A stretch of 37,150 nucleotides of DNA from the IMG/VR virus record IMGVR_UViG_3300037670_000035, positions 1 to 37,150 of that record; one strand, given 5' to 3'. The translations under genes and the position numbers were made by a program. Below are positions 5,790 to 12,518 of this stretch, piece after piece. Numbering within the stretch: position 1 is the stretch's first letter; every line of letters begins with the position of its first letter. The notes under the pieces are model-generated. The model ran no database searches, had not been told where the DNA came from, and was given only the letters and a program-made list of their open reading frames with translations. This DNA is from a virus.

Positions 5790-5857
5790 AACCAAGGCTC
5801 GTCTCCGGAAGGGGCGGGGCTGCTTTTTCGCCCGAAACCGTTGATCAAGGCTCGTCA

Positions 5858-6274
5858 ATGCTCATGACTCACATAGACCTACAGGCCCAGCTTCCCCTAA
5901 AAGGCGAGCCCGTTGCTATTGATCTAGCCGACATCGCGCGGCAGCAGACTTGGGGCGCTGTCCTCACTTACTGCGCCAGCAAGTCCGGCAAGCAGGACAA
6001 AGCCATCGCCGCCGATATGGGGATGCAGGACGCGGTTTGGTCGCGCTGCAAGACCGGCCAGAACGCCCCGAGCGGAGAGCAGCTCGTGCGCCTGATGGAG
6101 AGCTGCGGCAACAAGGCGCCGCTGTACTGGCTGTTGATGAAACTGGGTGATGACCCGCGCAGCCTGCGCCCCCTCGAATCTGAAACCGAACGCCAGTTGC
6201 GCGAGGCACGCGAGCAGATCGCCCAACTGATCCACGACAAGCGCGTGCTCGCCGAAGCCCTGCGAGGTTCCTGA
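5858..6274 (+). CDS. Phage transcriptional regulator in the CII position
   Basis: 138 residues from ATG 5858, which has AAGG at good spacing; ATG 5864 is an alternative. Residues 30-80 contain a helix-turn-helix-like core: TWGAVLTYCASKSGKQDKAIAAD, then GMQDAVWSRCKTGQNAP. The MESCGNKAPLYWLLMKLG segment (80-97) is common to phage regulators located just after cro. Residues about 104-138 (ETERQLREAREQIAQLIHDKRVLAEAL) form a coiled coil likely to drive oligomerisation. Position suggests control of the lysis/lysogeny decision or of replication, as CII does, but it is not obviously homologous to lambda CII. Its stop overlaps the next start (TGATG). Confidence 0.7.
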   Translation: MLMTHIDLQAQLPLKGEPVAIDLADIARQQTWGAVLTYCASKSGKQDKAIAADMGMQDAVWSRCKTGQNAPSGEQLVRLMESCGNKAPLYWLLMKLGDDPRSLRPLESETERQLREAREQIAQLIHDKRVLAEALRGS

Positions 6275-6615
6275 TGAGCAAGCCCAACACATCCTACGGC
6301 CTGCGTGTACCTGAGGACGCCGAGATCCGCGCTGCCTTCGGGTCACTGGCGGCGTGCCTTCGGGTCACTGGCGGTGACATGCCGACCATCCTGTTCTACC
6401 TGGCGAATCCAGATCGCATTAATGGCGCCGGAGAAGTGGAGGCTCAGCACTCCGCCTTTGCGGAGAAGTTCCGCGATCGCGCATTAGCCGAAGCTGCTGG
6501 CGCCATCTATGACGTTCTTGAGAAGCCCACTATCGCCGAGGTTTCGCGCCAGATCGGCGTCTGCCGTCCAGTCGCGCGTCGCGCACTGGTCGCGGCAGGG
6601 AAGGTGGCCGCATGA
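6274..6615 (+). CDS. Hypothetical protein with C-terminal helix-turn-helix
   Basis: 113 residues. The last third (KPTIAEVSRQIGVCRPVARRALVAAGKV, about 84-111) looks like a helix-turn-helix, suggesting DNA binding. The middle (FAEKFRDRALAEAAGAIYDVL) is helical. DNA at 6333-6376 is a 22-bp tandem duplication; because 22 is not a multiple of three, the copies are read in different frames (AFGSLAA, then CLRVTGG). The gene overlaps its neighbours by TGATG and ATGA, so the frame is intact at both ends. It is an early gene between the CII-position regulator and the replication genes; role unknown. Confidence 0.7.
   Translation: MSKPNTSYGLRVPEDAEIRAAFGSLAACLRVTGGDMPTILFYLANPDRINGAGEVEAQHSAFAEKFRDRALAEAAGAIYDVLEKPTIAEVSRQIGVCRPVARRALVAAGKVAA
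6333..6376 (+). repeat. 22-bp tandem duplication inside a coding gene
   Basis: TGCCTTCGGGTCACTGGCGG occurs at 6333-6352 and again at 6355-6374, a 22-bp period with one mismatch over the full units. It lies within the gene at 6274-6615 and shifts the reading frame between copies. Confidence 0.9.
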
Positions 6616-6857
6616 GCCTGGAGGACGTTTCCACACTCACGAAGCCCGTACAGGCTGCCGCCACGATCAAGCGCGCGAAGCAGTACATCGCGACCATGAA
6701 GGCATCGAACAAGCCAGTCGATCACGTCGCGCTTCGCATCTCGGATTTCGATCAGATCCTTCGCGCGGTGAATGCTTCGCGCGCCAAGACGCCCGGCCTT
6801 GAGCCGGCGACCGGCATCCGTCTCGGGTCCGTCGAACTGACGCGAGGGGCTGCGTGA
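6612..6857 (+). CDS. Hypothetical early protein (81 aa)
   Basis: Unrecognised. It is basic and mostly helical (AAATIKRAKQYIATMKASNKPVDH, then ALRISDFDQILRAVNASRAK), with no cysteine and no membrane segment. The fold could be a small DNA- or protein-binding helical domain. ATG 6612 overlaps the previous stop (ATGA) and its stop overlaps the next start (TGATG). Confidence 0.65.
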   Translation: MSLEDVSTLTKPVQAAATIKRAKQYIATMKASNKPVDHVALRISDFDQILRAVNASRAKTPGLEPATGIRLGSVELTRGAA

Positions 6858-7021
6858 TGGACACCACCGAGCAGGTCATCCGCGAGGTACAGCGCCGCTG
6901 GGATGAAGTTCCGAGCGCCGAAGTCATCGACCTGGCCCAGCGCCGGCAGGAGAAGGCGCGCAAGGACTGGATGCGGAAGCACACCCGGCCGATGCCGCCG
7001 CCGACGAGGCCGGCCGCATGA
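6857..7021 (+). CDS. Small hypothetical protein (54 aa)
   Basis: ATG 6857 shares a base with the preceding stop and the frame runs 54 codons. It is one charged helix (residues 1-40, EQVIREVQRRWDEVPSAEVI and on to ARKDWMRK) with a proline-rich basic tail (RPMPPPTRPAA). No family is recognised. The 3' end overlaps the next gene by ATGA. Coupling on both sides supports translation. Confidence 0.6.
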   Translation: MDTTEQVIREVQRRWDEVPSAEVIDLAQRRQEKARKDWMRKHTRPMPPPTRPAA

Positions 7022-7188
7022 AGCCCGATTACTTCCAGCGCCTGGAGGCTGCATTCGCGTGCGTGTTCGCACCGGTCCCGCCGATGACTCCTGACGAGCG
7101 GGCCACCTTCAACAGCCAGCGCGCGGCCGAAATGGCGCGTGCTGAGGCGCGGCGTGTGCCGACGCCGCAACTGGATCTTGGGGAGTAG
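7018..7188 (+). CDS. Small hypothetical protein (56 aa)
   Basis: It starts at ATG 7018 (ATGA overlap) and ends two bases before the replication initiator. The sequence MKPDYFQRLEAAFACVFAPV is followed by a helix (TPDERATFNSQRAAEMARAEARR). It is unrecognised, with no clear membrane segment. The tight spacing to the initiator suggests a replication-associated accessory role. Confidence 0.6.
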   Translation: MKPDYFQRLEAAFACVFAPVPPMTPDERATFNSQRAAEMARAEARRVPTPQLDLGE

Positions 7189-7190
7189 GG

Positions 7191-7901
7191 ATGCGCTACG
7201 CATCGGTCAAGAACTGGGACCAGTTCCAGCACTACAAGGATCGCAGCCCGCCGTGGCTGAAGCTCCATCGTGGGCTGCTGGACGACTACGAATTCCAGTG
7301 CTTGCCGATTGCTAGCAAGGCGCTAGCGCCCATGTTGTGGCTGCTTGCGAGTGAATACGCAGGGGGCAAGTTCCGTTGCGATCCCGAGTTCCTGGCCTTC
7401 CGGTTGCGTTGGCCGGTGGCCGATGTAGAGCAGGGTCTAACCCCATTGATTGAAAAGGGTTTCTTGATCTTTGATAGCGAAGTGCTAGCAGAATGCTTGC
7501 AATCCGCTACCCCAGAGAGAGAGACAGAGAGAGAGACAGAGAGAGAGAAAAGCTCTTGTGCATCGGCTGTCGCCGACGCACCGTCCGGCGACCGTGTTCC
7601 TTTTCAGCAGATCGTCGACGCCTACAACGCCACGATGACCGGCCTGGCCAAGGTCCGGGAACTGACCACGAAGCGGAAGACCCTGATCCGCTCTGCATGG
7701 GTCGCCTCGCCGCAGCGCCGGTCGGTCCCGTTCTGGGAGGCGTACTTCGCCGAGTGCCAGGACGACGACTTCCTCAACGGCACCGGTCCGTACCGCGAGC
7801 CGCACGCCAACTGGCGCCCGACCTTCGACTACCTGCTGCGCGCTGACGTGGTGACCAAGGTCTTCGAGCGGGCGATGGATCGGCTTGAGAGGGACGAGTG
7901 A
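7191..7901 (+). CDS. Phage replication initiator (lambda O functional equivalent)
   Basis: 236 residues. The N-terminal domain (residues 1-105, KDRSPPWLKLHRGLLDDYEF and LPMASKAL-like PIASKALAPMLWLLASEYAGG) resembles the winged-helix origin-binding domain of phage initiators. A linker at about 108-119 consists of repeated RETE residues. The C-terminal domain (about 135-236) has QQIVDAYNATMTGLAKVREL and WRPTFDYLLR, typical of phage replication proteins that load the helicase. DnaB follows directly, overlapping by one base (TGATG). The initiator would bind the origin, possibly the repeat inside this gene, and recruit the helicase. The start follows the previous stop by two bases. Confidence 0.8.
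   Translation: MRYASVKNWDQFQHYKDRSPPWLKLHRGLLDDYEFQCLPIASKALAPMLWLLASEYAGGKFRCDPEFLAFRLRWPVADVEQGLTPLIEKGFLIFDSEVLAECLQSATPERETERETEREKSSCASAVADAPSGDRVPFQQIVDAYNATMTGLAKVRELTTKRKTLIRSAWVASPQRRSVPFWEAYFAECQDDDFLNGTGPYREPHANWRPTFDYLLRADVVTKVFERAMDRLERDE
7514..7549 (+). repeat. Three 12-bp direct repeats inside the initiator gene, possible origin
   Basis: The units are AGAGAGAGAGAC (7514-7525), AGAGAGAGAGAC (7526-7537) and AGAGAGAGAGAA (7538-7549). The array encodes the ERET-type linker of the initiator, and because the unit is 12 bases, copy changes keep the frame. Repeats in the middle of the initiator gene are where lambda and P22 carry their origins. The strand is purely purine apart from two C residues, so it could also adopt unusual DNA structures. 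Origin function is inferred. Confidence 0.6.
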
Positions 7902-9304
7902 TGGACTTCGAAGACGCCCGCGTGCTGCCGCACCGGATCGACGCCGAGCAGGCGGTGCTGGGCGGCTTGATGCTGGCCCCGGAAACGCTGTGGCAGGTGC
8001 AGGCCATCCTGACGCCGGATGATTTCTACCGGCAGGACCACCAGATGATCCTGCGCGGCATCGAGGCGCTGGCCGAGCGCAAGAAGCCGTTCGACGCTGT
8101 GACGCTGGCCGACTGGTTCGAGTCGCAGGGCCAGGCCGAGCTGGTGGACAACGGCGGCTACCTGATCGAACTCTCCAGCACGACGCCGTCTGCAGCCAAC
8201 ATCGTGGCCTATGCCGAGATCGTGGCCGAGATGGCGCTGCGCCGGCGCGTGATCGACGTCGGCACCGAGATCGTCGGGCAGGGGTTCGACACCACCAGCG
8301 GCGACGCGGGCGAGGTGCTGGCCAACGCACAGGTGCGCGTGTCGGCCCTGCTGCCGAAGCAGCGCGGCGGCCTTGCGCTGGCTTCTGACTCGCTGAAGGA
8401 CTGGTTCACCGACCTGCAGCGCCGCGTCGAGGCCAAGGGCGGCATGACCGGCACGCCATGGCCATGGGCGGACATGAACGCCGCGACGCACGGCCTGCAG
8501 GATGGCGAGCTTGTGCTGATCGCCGGCCGGCCCAGCATGGGCAAGTCGATCGCCGGCCTGAACCTGGCGCTCATGAACGCCTGCCGCGGCGTGCGCACCG
8601 CCGTGTTCTCGCTGGAGATGAGCAGGGCCCAGATCCACCGCCGCAACATCGCGTCGCTGGGCAATGTGCCGCACGACTGGCTGCTTGCGCCGAACGAGGA
8701 GGAAGACCACTGGGGCCAGGTAACCTCGGCGCTGCGCCAGGTGAAGGAAGCAGCGCTCTACGTAGACGACACGCCCGACCTGACCATCGTCCAGCTGATG
8801 GCGCGCGCCAGGTCGCTGCACATGAAGGAGCCGATCCGCCTGCTGGTGGTCGACCACATCCACGACTTCAAGGTGAAGGCTCAGGAGGCTCGGTTCGAGT
8901 ACGGCCGCATCGCTCAGGGGCTGAAGACGCTGGCGAAGGAGTTCAACTGCCCGGTGGTCGGCCTGGCGCAGCTCAACCGCGCGCCCAGCACCCGCACCGA
9001 CAAGCGCCCGACCATGTCCGACCTGCGCGAATCCGGCGAGCTGGAGCAGAAGGCCGACGTGATCGCCTTCCTGCACCGCGAGGACTACTACAACCGCGAC
9101 ACGCACCTGAAGGGCGTGGTCGAGCTGATCCTGGCCAAGGGCCGCGACATCGAAGCGGGCAAAACGGTCTACCTGCGCAACGACTTCCGTCACATGGCGC
9201 TGCGCGACTGGGAGGGCGACCTGCCGGTGGCCGAGATGAGCCCGGCCAAGCGCGTCGCTGGGGAGCGCTGGGGAAAGGTTGCTGGTGCGGGGCCGGACTT
9301 CTGA
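7901..9304 (+). CDS. dnaB: Replicative DNA helicase, DnaB family
   Basis: 467 residues, full DnaB length. The N-terminal DnaB domain (about 9-110) starts LPHRIDAEQAVLGGLMLAPE. The RecA-like motor has a Walker A (AGRPSMGKS, ending S216), SLE with the likely catalytic E239, a Walker B-like LLVVDH (314-319), LAQLNR (355-360) and DLRESGELEQKADVI. The Walker B region reads VDHIHDF where cellular DnaB usually has IDYLQL, an odd but family-compatible difference. It unwinds phage DNA at the fork after loading by the upstream initiator. I chose ATG 7901, sharing a base with the previous stop, over GTG 7898. A phage-encoded helicase removes dependence on host DnaB loading. Confidence 0.95.
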   Translation: MDFEDARVLPHRIDAEQAVLGGLMLAPETLWQVQAILTPDDFYRQDHQMILRGIEALAERKKPFDAVTLADWFESQGQAELVDNGGYLIELSSTTPSAANIVAYAEIVAEMALRRRVIDVGTEIVGQGFDTTSGDAGEVLANAQVRVSALLPKQRGGLALASDSLKDWFTDLQRRVEAKGGMTGTPWPWADMNAATHGLQDGELVLIAGRPSMGKSIAGLNLALMNACRGVRTAVFSLEMSRAQIHRRNIASLGNVPHDWLLAPNEEEDHWGQVTSALRQVKEAALYVDDTPDLTIVQLMARARSLHMKEPIRLLVVDHIHDFKVKAQEARFEYGRIAQGLKTLAKEFNCPVVGLAQLNRAPSTRTDKRPTMSDLRESGELEQKADVIAFLHREDYYNRDTHLKGVVELILAKGRDIEAGKTVYLRNDFRHMALRDWEGDLPVAEMSPAKRVAGERWGKVAGAGPDF

Positions 9305-9489
9305 TGGCCATTACCTACTGCCTCGGGGACTTCGCCCAGCGCATCGCGCGCCTGCCGCTCAGCCAGTGGAAGGCCGAGGTCGAAGCGATGCCAGAGACCT
9401 GCGATCGCTGCAACACGAACTGCCGCCAGGTGTGCGCCGATTACGCGCGCGTGCAATGGCGCATGGCACAGAACCGGAGGGCTGCATGA
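9304..9489 (+). CDS. Small cysteine-rich protein, probable zinc binder (61 aa)
   Basis: ATG 9304 shares a base with the helicase stop. The centre contains CDRCNTNCRQVC (residues 35-46), four cysteines in CxxC-x3-C-x3-C spacing, which could hold zinc. The rest is helical and basic (DYARVQWRMAQNRR). Similar small cysteine proteins occur in the nin-type region of other phages, but I cannot name a family. The stop overlaps the ninB start (ATGA). Confidence 0.65.
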   Translation: MAITYCLGDFAQRIARLPLSQWKAEVEAMPETCDRCNTNCRQVCADYARVQWRMAQNRRAA

Positions 9490-9914
9490 CGACGTTCGTA
9501 CTCAGGCCGGAGAACGCCCGGGACCGGATGACGGCCGCGTGGCGCTTCGCCTGCCAGTTCCTGGAGCTGGGCCAGTCGGCCAAGGTCGAGATCACGGAAG
9601 CCAAGCCGACCCGATCATTAGAGCAGAACAGCCGGCTCTGGGCGCTGCTGACCGACATCTCGCGCCAAGTGGAATGGCCGGTCGACGGCAAGATGCAGCG
9701 ACTGGCGCCCGAGGACTGGAAGGACATCTTCACCGCGGCGCACACGAAGGGGCAGCGCGTCGCCCAAGGCATCGAGGGCGGGTTCGTGATGCTGGGCGGC
9801 CGCACCTCGCGCATGAAGGTCGGCGAGATGTGCGACCTGCAGACCCTGATCGAGGCATTCGGCGCCGAGCGCGGCGTGCGGTGGTCCGATCCCACATTCA
9901 AGGCGGCCGCATGA
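9486..9914 (+). CDS. ninB: NinB-family recombination protein
   Basis: 142 residues, like lambda NinB/Orf (146). The recognisable pattern is KPTRSLEQNSRLWALLTDISRQVEWP, then LAPEDWKDIFTAA and GGFVMLGGRTSRMKVGEMCDLQTLIEAFG. Lambda Orf is a recombination mediator that binds single-stranded DNA and SSB and can replace RecFOR. Here it could cooperate with Bet and the SSB-like protein of the leftward operon. It overlaps the cysteine-rich gene upstream and the HNH-like gene downstream by four bases each. Confidence 0.9.
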   Translation: MTTFVLRPENARDRMTAAWRFACQFLELGQSAKVEITEAKPTRSLEQNSRLWALLTDISRQVEWPVDGKMQRLAPEDWKDIFTAAHTKGQRVAQGIEGGFVMLGGRTSRMKVGEMCDLQTLIEAFGAERGVRWSDPTFKAAA

Positions 9915-10252
9915 TCATCGACCTCAACGCGAAACTGCCCGACAAGTGCCCGGAGTACCTGGCATGGGTCCATACGCTGCCGTCCGCTGCCAGCGGGATG
10001 ATCGGCGTGCAGGCGCACCACCGCATCGGTCACCGGTACGGCAACCGCAAGACCAGCGACTTCGAGTCGATGCCGCTGACGCCGGCCGAGCACAGCGACC
10101 TGCATGCCGGCATGGACGAGTTCGTGCGGACCTGGGGCAAGACCGAGAAGGAGATGATCGCCGAGACGCTGCTGGAGGCGATCCGACTCGGCGTGCTGGT
10201 GGTCGACAAGAAGCGGGCACTGGCGCTGAGCGAAATGCGGGGTGCTGCATGA
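9911..10252 (+). CDS. HNH-like phage protein (DUF968/Ref type)
   Basis: 113 residues. The motif QAHHRIGHRYGNRKTSDFESM followed by PLTPAEHSDLHAG (about 36-70) has the histidine pattern of HNH-like proteins such as DUF968 and P1 Ref: HH early, then H x5 H within a helix, without the zinc cysteines. The C-terminal part (EMIAETLLEAIRLGVL) is helical. P1 Ref is a RecA-directed nuclease, and a similar role beside NinB and RusA is plausible. The family name is from memory and moderate in certainty; the HNH-like core is clear. Confidence 0.7.
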   Translation: MIIDLNAKLPDKCPEYLAWVHTLPSAASGMIGVQAHHRIGHRYGNRKTSDFESMPLTPAEHSDLHAGMDEFVRTWGKTEKEMIAETLLEAIRLGVLVVDKKRALALSEMRGAA

Positions 10253-10271
10253 ACAACAACGGGAGACAGAA

Positions 10272-10634
10272 ATGGAACAGATGAATATCGATGTGTCAGA
10301 AGGTGGGCTGAAGAAGGAGCTAAACGACTGGTATGTGCGTTGGGCCTTCTTCACTGAGTACATGGATAACGTAAACATTGAGCTTGTCCAACTGAAGCAT
10401 GAGGTTGCGAAACTAAGAGCTGATGCGAAGGGCATGGGCTGGCAAAAGAAGGGCGCCACTTCGATCGATGACTTCATGACTCGCGAGGAGTTCGCGAGGA
10501 AGTTTGGAATCACTGTCCAGCACGCCGCGGGCATGGCGTGCAAGCGTGTCGGCCCGAAAGTGACGAAGATCGGGAAGTTCGCCTACTACCACCGTGACGA
10601 TGTCGCGAAGTGGCTGGACTCCTGCCGCAAATGA
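10272..10634 (+). CDS. Putative DNA-binding protein, possibly acquired gene (120 aa)
   Basis: From ATG 10272 with CGGGAG upstream; GTG 10242 would add ten residues and overlap the previous gene. Residues 1-55 are helical and may form a coiled coil (DWYVRWAFFTEYMDNVNIELVQLKHEV, AKLRAD). The C-terminal half (MTREEFARKFGITVQHAAGM, then KIGKFAYYHRDDVAKWL) has the layout of an excisionase/MerR-like winged helix. Base composition is visibly lower in GC than the neighbours, suggesting later acquisition. It interrupts a run of recombination genes and may be a regulator. Confidence 0.7.
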   Translation: MEQMNIDVSEGGLKKELNDWYVRWAFFTEYMDNVNIELVQLKHEVAKLRADAKGMGWQKKGATSIDDFMTREEFARKFGITVQHAAGMACKRVGPKVTKIGKFAYYHRDDVAKWLDSCRK

Positions 10635-10993
10635 TCCGAGATCAGGACCGTGCTGTCAGGGTTCAAACCGTATGGTTGCCAGTGCAGACCGTGAGCGAGG
10701 CGAACGGCCGCGACCACTGGCGAGTGAAGGCGAAGCGAGTGAAGCACCAGAGGTTCGCAGCGCGCGCGATGACGACTGTGATGAGTCTGCCGGTGGTGGT
10801 CAAGCTTACCCGCCTGTCACGCATCCGCCTGGACGACGACAACCTGCGCGGCGCGCTCAAGGCCGTGCGCGATGGCATCGCCGATGCGTTCGGCTTGCCG
10901 GACAACGACCCCCGCCTGCGCTTCGAGTACGACCAGTCGCCGCGCGGGGACAAGCTGCAGGGCAGCGTGCTGGTGGAAGTGAGGAGCGGCTGA
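10631..10993 (+). CDS. rusA: RusA-type Holliday junction resolvase
   Basis: 120 residues, like E. coli RusA. The family core RLDDDNLRGALKAVRDGIAD followed by AFGLPDND contains the acidic metal-binding residues D68-D70, D81 and the D91/D93 pair. RusA dimers cut four-way junctions symmetrically, here presumably resolving recombination intermediates and branched DNA before packaging. ATG 10631 overlaps the previous stop (ATGA); the longer frame from 10610 is unnecessary. It is the last clear recombination gene of the nin-like region. Confidence 0.92.
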   Translation: MIRDQDRAVRVQTVWLPVQTVSEANGRDHWRVKAKRVKHQRFAARAMTTVMSLPVVVKLTRLSRIRLDDDNLRGALKAVRDGIADAFGLPDNDPRLRFEYDQSPRGDKLQGSVLVEVRSG

Positions 10994-11166
10994 TGGACGC
11001 GATGGCATGGCTGTGGGCGGGCGCGCTGAGTGTGGTGGCGTTCTGGCTTGGGCACAGGATTGGCGTGGACAAGAGCTGCCGCGTGTTTGCGGCGCTGCTG
11101 ATCCAGTTCGGGCTGTGGGATGCGTACCGCGCTGCGAGCGAGCGGCATGAGAGGGGGCAGGGGTGA
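10993..11166 (+). CDS. Small membrane protein (57 aa)
   Basis: It starts at ATG 10993 (TGATG overlap with rusA). Residues 3-21 (MAWLWAGALSVVAFWLGHR) form a likely transmembrane helix, and a second hydrophobic stretch (VFAALLIQFGLW, about 31-42) may also insert. The tail is charged. No family is recognised. Similar tiny membrane genes are frequent between rusA and the late genes of temperate phages. Confidence 0.6.
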   Translation: MDAMAWLWAGALSVVAFWLGHRIGVDKSCRVFAALLIQFGLWDAYRAASERHERGQG

Positions 11167-11315
11167 TGCGCGCAAAGTGGAATCGGGTCGTGCAGGACGT
11201 GCGCTGCTGGATCGGCTGGCAGCTGATCAAGGCAGGTTCATTCATCACGGAGTCCAGCGTCATTTCCGTCAACCGGCCGAACGGCTACGAATGGCGCCGC
11301 AGGAGGAGTCCATGA
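11166..11315 (+). CDS. Small hypothetical basic protein (49 aa)
   Basis: ATG 11166 shares a base with the previous stop and the TGA overlaps the next ATG. The sequence starts MRAKWNRVVQDVRCWIGWQL and ends in an arginine cluster. It may be one amphipathic helix; there is no recognisable domain. The arginine-coding AGGAGGAG at the 3' end also supplies the ribosome-binding site of the next gene. Confidence 0.55.
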   Translation: MRAKWNRVVQDVRCWIGWQLIKAGSFITESSVISVNRPNGYEWRRRRSP

Positions 11316-11596
11316 CCGCCCAAGAGATCCAGTGCGGCAGCGTGGTGAAGCTGCCCGTGCACGCGGTCGCTGATCGCGCGGCCCGCGGCGTGCTGTCGTT
11401 TCAGTGTCCGCGCGCCATCACCATCGATCCGGTCGGCCGCGTGATGGTCGAGGCGCCCCGCGCCGCAGCCGAGTACGACCTGGTAGGCGTCTACGACCCG
11501 GCGCTGGGCATCCTTGAACTGTCCCGCCGCATCGCCGAGGACCTGATGTTCGAGGCCAAAGAGCGCGGCTTTCGGCCGACGAGGAGGAGTGCGTGA
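11312..11596 (+). CDS. Hypothetical protein (94 aa)
   Basis: It starts at ATG 11312 behind a strong AGGAGGAG site; the frame is open further upstream but unneeded. It looks like a small beta-rich domain (IQCGSVVKLPVHAV, AITIDPVGRVMVEAP, YDLVGVYDPALGILEL) ending in a helix (RRIAEDLMFEAKERGF). There is one cysteine and no membrane segment. I do not recognise the family. Confidence 0.65.
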   Translation: MTAQEIQCGSVVKLPVHAVADRAARGVLSFQCPRAITIDPVGRVMVEAPRAAAEYDLVGVYDPALGILELSRRIAEDLMFEAKERGFRPTRRSA

Positions 11597-12303
11597 GCTC
11601 AGGATTCGTGTATGCGATTCGGACCAAGGGGGCCGAGTACGTCAAAGTGGGCATGGCGGTAGACGTCGACTCTCGGCTGAGGCAGATGCAGACGGGAAGC
11701 GCGCATAGGCTGTGGGTCTACATGACCAGCGAGCAGCGAGATGCGTCAGGAATGGAGCGGGAACTACACAGGAAGCTGAAACAGTGGAATGTGCAGGATG
11801 CGGGCGGGAGAGAGTGGTTCCACTGGTGCAAAGATGTTCGCCAAATCCTCCGGTGCAATCTTGCAAACGCCAAACTTCACGCTATGCCTGCGCCACACCC
11901 AAGCGATCTTATCCGTGCCGCACAGTTCACGTTAGACACCGCGCTACGTGATGGATTGGCCACAGCTAAGGCGGAAGCCGATTCATTGGTGGAGATGATC
12001 GATTCGGTTTACGTGTTGCTCTACGGTGCATCGCGGCAGAACGCCCCGCAAGGCAAGGAAATGCTCCGATACGTAGCAGAGTTGCTCGCGAGTCATCCAT
12101 CAGTTCGAGCGCGCGTTCTTCCAAGATATAGCGCTGGCATGTTCAGTCAGGCGGACTGGTTTTACGCCGAGTGTGAGGCTACTGGATTGACTTGCGGCGG
12201 GATGTCCAAGGCCAACGGAGATTGGGCAAAGCATGTAAGAAACACGAAGTCGCGCAAGGGAGCTGACCTTATGGATTCATACGTCAAGAGGATAGCGGCA
12301 TGA
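11593..12303 (+). CDS. GIY-YIG-like nuclease-domain protein (T5orf172/MUG113 type)
   Basis: 236 residues from GTG 11593 (GTGA overlap). Residues 4-77 carry the pattern of the T5orf172/MUG113 branch of GIY-YIG proteins: FVYAIRTKGAEYVKVGMAVD, R28 in DSRLRQMQTG, then MERELHRKLKQ with E55 and H59, and REWFHW. The remaining ~150 residues are an unassigned, partly helical domain. Codon usage is less GC-rich than the flanking phage genes, which suggests recent acquisition as a moron. A nuclease or DNA-binding function is inferred; the exact GIY-YIG residues are relaxed in this branch. Confidence 0.75.
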   Translation: MSSGFVYAIRTKGAEYVKVGMAVDVDSRLRQMQTGSAHRLWVYMTSEQRDASGMERELHRKLKQWNVQDAGGREWFHWCKDVRQILRCNLANAKLHAMPAPHPSDLIRAAQFTLDTALRDGLATAKAEADSLVEMIDSVYVLLYGASRQNAPQGKEMLRYVAELLASHPSVRARVLPRYSAGMFSQADWFYAECEATGLTCGGMSKANGDWAKHVRNTKSRKGADLMDSYVKRIAA

Positions 12304-12518
12304 CCACCGAAGACAACAAGCAAGCCGAATGGACAGCAGGACTCGAAGAGTCAATGATGTTGCTCGACAAGAGCTGGGGCGAGCTGCGCGAGCAATCTGA
12401 CCGTGAGCTGGCGCGTCTGCACGCTCAAATGCTTCGATCCGCAATTCTGCTGCTCGGCTGGAAGTTCTGGCTTCGTCACCCCATCCACACCATCCGCGCC
12501 TTGCTGATCCGTCCATGA
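12300..12518 (+). CDS. Hypothetical protein (72 aa)
   Basis: ATG 12300 overlaps the previous stop by ATGA. Residues 1-45 are a long acidic helix (NKQAEWTAGLEESMMLLDKS, then SDRELARLHAQM). Residues about 46-58 (LRSAILLLGWKFWL) are hydrophobic and could associate with a membrane, followed by RHPIHTIRALLIRP. No family is recognised. Its stop overlaps the next ATG. Confidence 0.6.
   Translation: MTTEDNKQAEWTAGLEESMMLLDKSWGELREQSDRELARLHAQMLRSAILLLGWKFWLRHPIHTIRALLIRP

Noticed and set aside
5790-5857. Terminator between cro and the next gene
   Set aside because: GGGCG/CGCCC could pair around a T-run (about 5812-5833), but the T-run lies in the loop instead of after the stem. An 11-bp direct repeat (CAAGGCTCGTC at 5793 and 5846) is present with no clear role.
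7829-9193. Long minus-strand open frame (454 codons) opposite dnaB
   Set aside because: It is a mirror of the GC-rich helicase codons. The plus strand has unmistakable DnaB motifs and coupled start/stop overlaps.
10249-10284. Eleven-codon open frame before the gene at 10272
   Set aside because: It overlaps the previous stop by ATGA but is too short to support; it may only carry ribosomes to the next start.
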